Of a stretch of 12,472 nt of DNA, positions 8,177 through 12,472 are shown piece after piece; within the stretch, counting starts at the first letter, position 1, and every line of letters begins with the position of its first letter. Below the pieces are notes generated by a model. That model was not told where the DNA came from. It ran no database searches and saw only the letters and a program-made list of their open reading frames with translations. The DNA is from an uncultured Bacilli bacterium (lineage in GTDB: Bacteria; Bacillota_I; Bacilli_A; RF39; UBA660). Location of the stretch: positions 1-12,472 of the forward strand of contig CANQWJ010000016.1 of assembly GCA_947627525.1 (NCBI GenBank), written 5' to 3'. The translations under genes and the position numbers were made by a program.

Positions 8177-8205
8177 AGTATACTTAAATACCAAAGTAAA
8201 GTCAA
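8177..8205 (-). promoter_or_regulatory. Sigma-A promoter of the minus-strand fem operon
   Basis: Read on the minus strand, TTGACT (8205-8200) and TATACT (8182-8177) are separated by exactly 17 bases; each hexamer differs from consensus at one base. Transcription would begin near 8170, giving a leader of about 20 bases that contains the AAGGTGA site. It is the best promoter match in the window and fixes the start of copy 3. Confidence 0.85.
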
Positions 8206-8238
8206 ACATTAAGGCCATGACAAAAAATTATTTTTTCT

Positions 8239-8268
8239 AAATAAATATCGTTTTATTCATATTTATTT
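8239..8268. repeat. Perfect 10-bp AT-only inverted repeat upstream of the fem promoter
   Basis: AAATAAATAT (8239-8248) and ATATTTATTT (8259-8268) are exact inverted copies with a 10-base spacer, so their centres lie 20 bases apart. The element sits 34 bases upstream of the -35. It could be a dimer-binding operator, an UP-like AT tract or a weak hairpin, and chance is possible in DNA this AT-rich. Confidence 0.4.
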
Positions 8269-8312
8269 TGGTGTAGTTTAAAAAAATTATTCCCTCATCG
8301 ATTTTATTCAAT

Positions 8313-8335
8313 AAAAAAAAGTCTTTTTAGACTTT
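8313..8335 (-). terminator. Intrinsic terminator of the small coiled-coil gene
   Basis: On the minus strand AAAGTCT (8335-8329) pairs with AGACTTT (8324-8318) around an AAAA loop. The run of eight T (8320-8313) is partly in the stem. The hairpin overlaps the TAA stop codon of the small gene. Confidence 0.8.
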
Positions 8336-8561
8336 ATAAAATATAGTTTCCCGTTGTATAATTTCTATTTTCACTATTTAAAAAACTAGGATTTCCATAA
8401 TTGTTATTATAGTTATTAGAATAAACCATATTTTCTAAACGATTTATTCTATTTTCGAGATGATTGATGCGTTGTTGTAACTCATTTATTTCATTACTAC
8501 AATTACAATTATTGTTGAAAGGTCCTGGACCAAAGCCATATGGCATTTTATTATTGTTCAT
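8334..8561 (-). CDS. Small Asn-rich protein with a three-heptad coiled coil
   Basis: I do not recognise this 75-residue protein. The N-terminus is Gly/Pro/Asn-rich (MPYGFGPGPFNNN) and is followed by a Cys-Asn-Cys pair (19-21). Residues 25-46 form a strict heptad pattern: Ile25, Ile32, Ile39 and Val46 alternate with Leu28, Leu35 and Leu42, with charged Glu and Arg between. The tail is Asn/Tyr-rich and probably disordered. There is no signal peptide or membrane helix. The ATG has AAGAGGT 8 bases upstream and a TATAAT-type promoter, and the gene has its own terminator, so a real monocistronic gene is likely despite its size. A spore-coat or surface structural role could be guessed from composition, but nothing in the context supports it. 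Confidence 0.75.
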   Translation of the reverse strand: MNNNKMPYGFGPGPFNNNCNCSNEINELQQRINHLENRINRLENMVYSNNYNNNYGNPSFLNSENRNYTTGNYIL

Positions 8562-8582
8562 AATTATACCTCTTTTCTTTTT

Positions 8583-8611
8583 ATTATATGCACTAAATGG
8601 TAATATGTTAT
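8583..8611 (-). promoter_or_regulatory. Promoter of the small coiled-coil gene
   Basis: On the minus strand TATAAT (8588-8583) is a perfect -10. ATAACA (8611-8606), 17 bases upstream, matches the -35 consensus at four of six positions. The -35 overlaps the -10 of the divergent trmB promoter. Confidence 0.6.
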
Positions 8612-8614
8612 AAT
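8606..8614 (+). promoter_or_regulatory. Extended -10 promoter of trmB
   Basis: TGTTATAAT is a perfect TGnTATAAT extended -10. There is no recognisable -35. The expected start near 8621 leaves only about nine bases before the trmB ATG at 8630, with GGTGAT at the very 5' end. This excludes the in-frame ATG at 8597 as the translation start. Confidence 0.7.
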
Positions 8615-8629
8615 GAAATTGGTGATTAT

Positions 8630-9280
8630 ATGCGACTAAGAAATGTTAAAAATAAACAAGAAATAATGGATCAAGCTAAGTGTCTTATTACTGAACCCAA
8701 AGAATATAAGGGCAAGTGGTCAAACCTATTTGGAAATAATAATCCTCTTCATATTGAAATTGGTATGGGAAAAGGGGACTTCCTAATCGAAATGGCAAGA
8801 AACAATCCCCAAATTAATTTTATTGGTATTGAGAAATATGATAGTGTAATTGTGCGTGCGATTGAAAAAGTGCCTCTTGATTTAGATAATTTACGCTTAA
8901 TTCGCATAGACGCCAAAGAGATAGACGAAGTTTTTGAAAAAGAAATAGATTGTATCTATTTGAACTTTTCTGATCCTTGGCCTAAGAAAAGGCACCATCG
9001 TCGCCGCTTGACTTCACATTACTTTTTAGAGAAGTATGATAAATTATTTAAGACGGACAACTTAATCATTCAAAAGACCGATAATCAAGATTTATTTGAG
9101 TACTCAATTATCAGTTTCTCAACTTATGGTTATACTATTGAAAATATATCTCTTGACTTACATAATTCTTCTTTTGAAGACATTGTTATGACCGAGTATG
9201 AAAAAAAGTTTGTTGGTCTTGGTAAGAATATTTATTATGTGGAAGTAAAAAGGACAAATATTGCGTCAAAAAAGTGTTAA
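8630..9280 (+). CDS. trmB: tRNA (guanine-46 N7)-methyltransferase TrmB
   Basis: This 216-residue protein matches the Bacillus TrmB pattern along its whole length. It methylates N7 of G46 in the variable loop of many tRNAs using S-adenosylmethionine, in the cytosol. The SAM-binding motif is HIEIGMGKGDF (41-51), followed by the acidic FIGIE (64-68). The family signature YLNFSDPWPKKRH (110-122) contains the catalytic-region Asp115. QKTDNQDLFEYS (148-159) and MTEYEKKF (187-194) complete the C-terminal motifs. The start is ATG 8630 because the MRLR opening matches MRMR of characterised homologues and the promoter lies between it and the earlier ATG at 8597. The gene is monocistronic and divergent from the small coiled-coil gene. 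No intrinsic terminator is obvious after it, so some readthrough into the lipoprotein operon is possible. Confidence 0.95.
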   Translation: MRLRNVKNKQEIMDQAKCLITEPKEYKGKWSNLFGNNNPLHIEIGMGKGDFLIEMARNNPQINFIGIEKYDSVIVRAIEKVPLDLDNLRLIRIDAKEIDEVFEKEIDCIYLNFSDPWPKKRHHRRRLTSHYFLEKYDKLFKTDNLIIQKTDNQDLFEYSIISFSTYGYTIENISLDLHNSSFEDIVMTEYEKKFVGLGKNIYYVEVKRTNIASKKC

Positions 9281-9304
9281 AATTGTGGTATTGCTAAAAA
9301 AATG

Positions 9305-9313
9305 TGTTATAAT
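9305..9313 (+). promoter_or_regulatory. Extended -10 promoter of the lipoprotein operon
   Basis: TGTTATAAT is again a perfect extended -10, 20 bases before the lipoprotein ATG. The best upstream hexamer, TTGTGG at 9283-9288, is weak and 19 bases away. The ribosome site GGGTGG (9325-9330) follows. Confidence 0.65.
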
Positions 9314-9333
9314 TTTAGTAGAGTGGGTGGAAT

Positions 9334-10014
9334 ATGAAGAAACTATTTATTTTACTTGCTTTGGTTTTCCTCATTTCTGGTTGTACAACTATTGATTATG
9401 ATAACCTAGATGAAGTAGTAAATGAAATGTTAATAAATGATACCGAGCTTCATAACCAAAACTATGAAGGATATCAATATTATTTGCCTAGAGAGATGAA
9501 AGTAGTTGATAAAGATGACTATAATACGGTTCTCTCTTATAAAAATAGTAAAATGTATTTATATGTTGATATAATATCTTATTATCACAAAGTAGAAACA
9601 AAATATGAAGAAGATAAAACGGCATATTTTTCAAAGACATTGGATTATAATGGTAAAAAAGGATATATTACTATTACCAAAGAAGACGAAGAATACTATT
9701 TAGAAATGGCTTATAATTATGGAAAAATTGAAGCGTATACCAATGAAGAAAATTTAACTGATACAGTAATTAATGCTTGTTATATTTTGAGAACTTTAAA
9801 GTATAATGACATTATTATCGAAAGCTTAATTGGTGAAAATGTAATTGAATATAAAGAAGAAAAGTTTGATTTATTTGAGTCAGATTCATCCAATAGTAAT
9901 TATCTTGATGCTGTTGACGAAGGCGATAATTATGGTAAAGAAGATGACCAAGGAGAAATTTTATTAGACGATGATAGTATTAAATTAGAAGATAGTGATG
10001 ACTTAAATAATTAA
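9334..10014 (+). CDS. Uncharacterised lipoprotein with acidic C-terminal tail
   Basis: The 226-residue precursor begins MKKLFILLALVFLISGC: a Lys-Lys start, a hydrophobic stretch and a lipobox ISGC with Cys17 as the lipidation site. It should therefore be processed by Lgt and Lsp and anchored on the outer face of the membrane. Residues about 25-175 are Tyr/Asp/Lys-rich with alternating strand-like segments (MYLYVDIISYY, KKGYITITKED, EYYLEMAYNYGKIEAYTN) and look like one small domain of unknown family. The last 50 residues are acidic and low-complexity (VDEGDNYGKEDDQGE, DSDDLNN). It is the first gene of a tight operon, 12 bases before the acidic cytosolic protein. I do not recognise the domain. 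A sensor or envelope-assembly role is only suggested by its neighbours. Confidence 0.85.
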   Translation: MKKLFILLALVFLISGCTTIDYDNLDEVVNEMLINDTELHNQNYEGYQYYLPREMKVVDKDDYNTVLSYKNSKMYLYVDIISYYHKVETKYEEDKTAYFSKTLDYNGKKGYITITKEDEEYYLEMAYNYGKIEAYTNEENLTDTVINACYILRTLKYNDIIIESLIGENVIEYKEEKFDLFESDSSNSNYLDAVDEGDNYGKEDDQGEILLDDDSIKLEDSDDLNN

Positions 10015-10026
10015 AGAGGTGAGTTT

Positions 10027-11025
10027 ATGGGACTTTTAAACAAAGTAAAAAATTTATTCTTTGAAGAAGAATATGTTGAAGTAGAAGAAAAACCTAAAAA
10101 GACTAAGAAAGATGTTCCAATAGCTAAGAAGATTGAACTTCCTAAGGTGGAAAAAGTAGAACCAAAAGAAGAAGAAAGCGAAGAGATAGAAACTTTAGAA
10201 GAAGAAATAAAAGAAAAAAGAGAAAATAAGTTTCCAATGCATTTTGATACAGAAGACTTTAAGGAAGAACGAGATAGCGATGCTGATAATACAACTAATG
10301 ATGATGAAGAATTTTACTTAGAACAATCAGTTTCACGTCGCAGTGAACGTTATAAAGAACCTGTTGTTGAAAAAGAACAACCAAAAGAGAGTGAAGAAGT
10401 AATAGAAGAAGTTGAAGAAGAAGAAAAATATGACTTTGAACTAGAATATGGTAAAGAACAAGAAGAACAAAAAAGTTTATATGAAGGAAAAAATCCTAAA
10501 AAGACTTTTACTCCAACACCTATTATTTCACCAATTTATGGTATCTTAGATAAGAATTATACTAAAGATGATGTTGTTACTAAAAAAGAAATTAGACTTA
10601 GTACAGCCCATCGTAAAGCCGATTTGGATGCCGTAAGAGAGAAAGCCTATGGTGATTTAACGAGTGATATTACACAGTCAATGGAAGACGTTGTTGATGA
10701 TAAAGATACTGAAGAAGAAAAATTAGATAATACTTTTTATGATTTAAATGATGAAAATACTTCTCCAGCTATTGAAAGTGTTACAGTTGGTGATGCTGAA
10801 GAATATTTTAACGATTTAGGGCTAGAATATAATATAGACTATGAAGATACTAGTGTTACTAAATCAAAAGAAAAAGAAAATAAAGAAAAAAAACGTCGTT
10901 CTGATAAAGAAGAAGTTGAGGAAAAGACGGAAAAAGAAGAACAACCAGAAAAAGAAGAGCAAGATGAAGATCTAGAAAGTAATTTATTTGATTTGATTGA
11001 ATCAATGTATGATGAAAAGGAGTAA
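10027..11025 (+). CDS. Acidic, mostly disordered scaffold-like protein with short motifs
   Basis: This 332-residue protein is rich in Glu, Asp and Lys and has no signal peptide or membrane helix. The first 12 residues (MGLLNKVKNLFF) can form an amphipathic, membrane-touching helix like that of SepF; the remainder shows no SepF domain. Between acidic low-complexity stretches lie isolated ordered-looking motifs: FPMHFDTEDF (69-78), SPIYGILDKNY (168-178), a helix at about 190-230 (RLSTAHRKADLDAVREKAYGD) and the C-terminal LFDLIESMYDE (320-330). Such islands are typical of linear binding motifs in a scaffold. The ribosome site AGAGGTGA lies 4 bases before the ATG. It sits between a lipoprotein gene and a small membrane-protein gene, 5 bases from the latter. 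The gene is surely real; a membrane-associated scaffold in the division or envelope machinery is inference. Confidence 0.8.
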   Translation: MGLLNKVKNLFFEEEYVEVEEKPKKTKKDVPIAKKIELPKVEKVEPKEEESEEIETLEEEIKEKRENKFPMHFDTEDFKEERDSDADNTTNDDEEFYLEQSVSRRSERYKEPVVEKEQPKESEEVIEEVEEEEKYDFELEYGKEQEEQKSLYEGKNPKKTFTPTPIISPIYGILDKNYTKDDVVTKKEIRLSTAHRKADLDAVREKAYGDLTSDITQSMEDVVDDKDTEEEKLDNTFYDLNDENTSPAIESVTVGDAEEYFNDLGLEYNIDYEDTSVTKSKEKENKEKKRRSDKEEVEEKTEKEEQPEKEEQDEDLESNLFDLIESMYDEKE

Positions 11026-11030
11026 AAAAT

Positions 11031-11330
11031 ATGGATGCACTTTATGAAGTATTACCAATTATAATTTATGTGCTAATTGCTGTTTTATTGGTTGTTTTAA
11101 TTATTTTAGGAATAAAGTTAATTGATACAGCAAATAAAACCAATGCTGTTTTAGATGATATAGAACAAAAGTCAAAGACACTTGATGGATTATTTGGAAC
11201 TGTTGATCGCATTACTGATGCTTTTACAATTGTCAGTGATAAAGTGATTGATGGAATTGCTGGATTAATTGGTAAAGCGTTTAGCTTTAAGAAAAAAAAG
11301 AAAGAGGAGGAAGAAGAAGATTATGAGTAA
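11031..11330 (+). CDS. Small single-pass membrane protein, YtxG/DUF948-like
   Basis: In this 99-residue protein, residues about 8-30 form one strong membrane helix (VLPIIIYVLIAVLLVVLIILGI). An amphipathic helix follows (LIDTANKTNAVLDDIEQKSKTLDGLFGTVDRITDAF), and the end is a Lys run and then a Glu run. N-terminal anchor plus helical cytosolic stalk, directly before a YtxH-family gene, resembles YtxG (DUF948) in the Bacillus ytxGH general-stress pair. This assignment rests on topology and position as much as on sequence. AAGGAG (11016-11021), inside the end of the upstream gene, serves as ribosome site. Its stop overlaps the next start in ATGAGTAA. Confidence 0.75.
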   Translation: MDALYEVLPIIIYVLIAVLLVVLIILGIKLIDTANKTNAVLDDIEQKSKTLDGLFGTVDRITDAFTIVSDKVIDGIAGLIGKAFSFKKKKKEEEEEDYE

Positions 11331-11727
11331 AGATGAAAAGAAATCAGGATGGGGAAAATTTGCTTTAGGAGCTGCTGTTGGTGGAGCACTTGGAGTTTTA
11401 TTTGCACCTAAAAAGGGTAGTGAAACAAGAAAGGAACTAAAAGTTAAACTAGATGAATTAGTTGAAAAAGTAAAAGGACTAGATGCTGACGAAGTAAAAG
11501 AAGAAATTGAAGCTAAAATCACAGAAATCAAAGATGGATTAAAAGATTTAGACAAAGAAAAAGTTATGGAAGTAGCTAAAGATAAAGCTCTAGCTCTAAA
11601 AGTAAAAGCTGAAGAACTAGTTGAACTTGCTAAAGAAAAAGGAACTCCAGTTCTTGAAAAAGCAACAAAAGAAGTTAAAGCAAAGACTCTTGAAGTTGTT
11701 AAAGAAATTGAAAATAAATTAAAATAA
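11323..11727 (+). CDS. YtxH-family general-stress membrane protein
   Basis: This 134-residue protein has the YtxH signature: a short polar start (MSKDEKKSGWGKF), a small-residue membrane helix ALGAAVGGALGVLFAPK (14-30), and the conserved exit KKGSETRKEL (30-39). The remaining 95 residues are Lys/Glu/Ala-rich amphipathic helix with repeated segments (VKEEIEAKITEIKDGL, VKAEELVELAKEKG, VKAKTLEVVKEIENKL). YtxH in Bacillus belongs to the sigma-B general-stress set; the molecular role is unknown. The start at 11323 overlaps the upstream stop by 8 bases, with GAGGAGG at 11304-11310. An in-frame ATG at 11269 would add a basic segment encoded inside the upstream gene and destroy the family N-terminus. 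It is the last gene of the lipoprotein operon; no clear terminator follows. Confidence 0.85.
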   Translation: MSKDEKKSGWGKFALGAAVGGALGVLFAPKKGSETRKELKVKLDELVEKVKGLDADEVKEEIEAKITEIKDGLKDLDKEKVMEVAKDKALALKVKAEELVELAKEKGTPVLEKATKEVKAKTLEVVKEIENKLK

Positions 11728-11729
11728 TG

Positions 11730-11758
11730 TTTACAAATTAAACTTTTTATAATAAGAT
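11730..11758 (+). promoter_or_regulatory. Probable promoter of the T-box transcript
   Basis: TTTACA (11730-11735) matches the -35 at five of six positions and is 17 bases from TAAGAT (11753-11758), a four-of-six -10. The start would fall near 11765, just before T-box stem I. A perfect TATAAT at 11748-11753 overlaps but lies only 12 bases from TTTACA, so it would need to act with another -35. Confidence 0.55.
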
Positions 11759-11764
11759 AATGAC

Positions 11765-11961
11765 ATATTTAATGTTGATGAATAAAAGTAATTAATATTT
11801 GGTAATTAGAGAATTCATAGTTGGTGCAAATGAATCAAGAATATTAATGAAGTTACATATTCGGAGTTAAAATGGTAACGCATTATAGTTTTAAGAGCAT
11901 AAAGTATTATGAAATAGGGTGGTACCGCGGTTTATTTCGTCCCTATCAGTAATACTTTTTT
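11765..11961 (+). promoter_or_regulatory. T-box riboswitch, predicted tRNA-Val (GUU specifier)
   Basis: The T-box core AGGGTGGTACCGCGG lies at 11916-11930. Stem I can be drawn in full. Its base is GAATA (11780-11784) with TATTC (11858-11862). The specifier loop has AGTA (11787-11790) opposite GAA (11849-11851), and the stem above it is a perfect 9-bp ATTAATATT/AATATTAAT (11791-11799, 11840-11848). The AG-rich bulge AGAGA (11808-11812) and the apical GGTG (11823-11826) follow. The triplet after GAA is GTT (11852-11854), a valine codon, followed by the usual purine. The antiterminator can form from AGGG/CCCT with the bulge TGGTACC; the TGGT pairs with a tRNA end having discriminator A, as tRNA-Val has. 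Uncharged tRNA-Val should allow readthrough into the downstream operon. Confidence 0.9.
11901..11961 (+). terminator. Regulated terminator of the T-box leader
   Basis: AAAGTATTA (11901-11909) pairs with TAATACTTT (11950-11958). ATAGGG (11914-11919) pairs with CCCTAT (11941-11946) inside it, separated by a small internal loop. Six T run from 11956 to 11961. The stem engages the antiterminator strands, as expected for a tRNA-controlled switch. Confidence 0.8.
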
Positions 11962-11979
11962 GTTTATTTAGGTGATGTT

Positions 11980-12468
11980 ATGAAAGAACTAGAAAAAATA
12001 TATAAGAGAAATAAAGAATTAGATGGAGTATTTATATCTAAATATGAAAATAAGGAACCATACTATTTAGAAAAGAACTGTCTTGCTTTTTTAATCGAAT
12101 TAGGTGAATTTGTCAATGAGACGAAATGTTTTAAATATTGGACCGTTAAAAAACCTAAAAGAGATTCAGTTTTAGAGGAATATGCTGATTGTATTACAAT
12201 GATACTTACTCTATTCTCTACTTTAAATATGGATTTAAAGTTGGATTTAGAAAAGCACTATGATAGTAGTAATGTCTTATTCGTCATTAATTATTTATAT
12301 CAACAGGGATCTAAGTTAATGACAAAAATATCCGAAGAGTTACTTAGAGATATAATGGTCAATTTGCTTTATGTAGCGGAACTTCTTGATTTTGAAGAAG
12401 AAGAAATTATTGAAGCATTACATAAAAAACAAGCAATTATTGAAGAAAGATTAAATAGTGAATATTAG
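11980..12468 (+). CDS. Dimeric-type dUTPase / MazG-like nucleotide pyrophosphohydrolase
   Basis: This 162-residue all-helical protein follows the dUTPase_2 (dimeric dUTP diphosphatase) pattern. LIELGEFVNETKCFKYW (38-54) contains the metal-binding Glu-x-x-Glu (Glu40, Glu43) and the family's NE-x-x-CFKYW segment. VLEEYADCITMIL (64-76) contains the second site Glu-x-x-Asp (Glu67, Asp70). Members hydrolyse dUTP to dUMP and pyrophosphate, keeping uracil out of DNA; a related dNTP or modified nucleotide is possible, since the MazG/dUTPase superfamily varies. The ATG is 3-4 bases after AGGTGAT, directly downstream of the T-box terminator, so valine-tRNA charging should control it. An AGGAGG overlaps its stop codon, showing that another gene follows at once. 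Confidence 0.85.
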   Translation: MKELEKIYKRNKELDGVFISKYENKEPYYLEKNCLAFLIELGEFVNETKCFKYWTVKKPKRDSVLEEYADCITMILTLFSTLNMDLKLDLEKHYDSSNVLFVINYLYQQGSKLMTKISEELLRDIMVNLLYVAELLDFEEEEIIEALHKKQAIIEERLNSEY

Positions 12469-12472
12469 GAGG
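12467..12472 (+). promoter_or_regulatory. Ribosome binding site of a gene beyond the window edge
   Basis: AGGAGG begins within the TAG stop of the dUTPase-like gene and is a perfect Shine-Dalgarno sequence. A downstream gene in the same T-box-controlled transcript is expected within about ten bases. From the valine specifier, valS is the natural guess, but it cannot be seen. Confidence 0.6.

Noticed and set aside
8150..8218. An N-terminal extension of FemAB copy 3 starting at ATG 8218
   Set aside because: The near-consensus promoter (8205-8177) lies inside it, no ribosome site precedes 8218 or the ATG at 8170, and the extra residues do not fit the family N-terminus.
8597..8629. TrmB starting at ATG 8597
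   Set aside because: The extended -10 (8606-8614) lies inside this segment, and Bacillus TrmB begins MRMR, matching MRLR at 8630.
11265..11555. Minus-strand frame of 96 codons opposite ytxH
   Set aside because: It is a Ser/Phe-rich shadow of the Lys/Glu-rich genes on the plus strand, with no ribosome site or promoter.
11748..11753. TATAAT as the -10 paired with TTTACA at 11730
   Set aside because: The spacer would be only 12 bases; TAAGAT at 11753 gives 17. The hexamer is kept only as an alternative without a clear -35.
1..12472. TGA read as tryptophan (Mycoplasma-type code)
   Set aside because: Every gene is full length in the standard code, conserved Trp positions use TGG (for example in the TrmB DPWPKK and dUTPase FKYW motifs), and no frame needs a TGA read through.
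1..12472. CRISPR arrays, insertion sequences, tRNA or rRNA genes
   Set aside because: No regularly spaced repeats, transposase frames, terminal inverted repeats or cloverleaf sequences were seen on reading both strands.

Overview
The window is AT-rich DNA from a walled, low-GC Bacillota bacterium. It looks most like an uncultured or gut-type lineage of Bacilli (RF39, Erysipelotrichales or similar). That placement is an inference from AT-rich codon use, strong AGGAGG-type ribosome binding sites, a canonical T-box leader, a YtxH protein, FemAB-type peptidoglycan-bridge enzymes and a TrmB close to the Bacillus enzyme. All readable genes follow the standard code, with TGG for Trp. No gene in the window ends in TGA.

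Left part (1-1962): the C-terminal part of a MurJ/SpoVB-like polytopic flippase overlaps a FemAB-like aminoacyltransferase by one base, and a strong intrinsic terminator follows. Next (about 1977-4813), an extended -10 promoter drives a two-gene operon: a cytosolic leucine-rich-repeat protein overlapping a large protein with a transglutaminase Cys-His-Asp core and a long unrecognised C-terminal part. It ends at a bidirectional terminator.

Centre, minus strand (8205 down to 4813): a textbook sigma-A promoter drives two more FemAB-like enzymes that overlap each other, then a protein with the glycerophosphodiester phosphodiesterase (GDPD) fold pattern but without its catalytic residues. So three FemAB paralogues, a lipid flippase and a GDPD-like pseudoenzyme flank the LRR/transglutaminase pair. 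A reasonable reading is a cell-envelope locus: the FemAB proteins add residues to the lipid II stem peptide and the flippase exports the product.

Right part (8313-12472): a small Asn-rich coiled-coil protein on the minus strand is divergent from trmB, with overlapping promoter elements. Then comes a four-gene operon: lipoprotein, acidic scaffold-like protein, single-pass membrane protein and YtxH-family protein. The window closes with a complete T-box riboswitch whose specifier triplet reads GUU (Val). It precedes a dimeric-type dUTPase/MazG-like gene, and an AGGAGG at the last bases implies another co-transcribed gene, plausibly valS, outside the window.

The observations most worth following are the catalytically emptied GDPD-like protein inside a fem operon, the valine T-box directly upstream of a nucleotide pyrophosphatase, and the disordered acidic protein with conserved-looking short motifs between a lipoprotein and two small membrane proteins.
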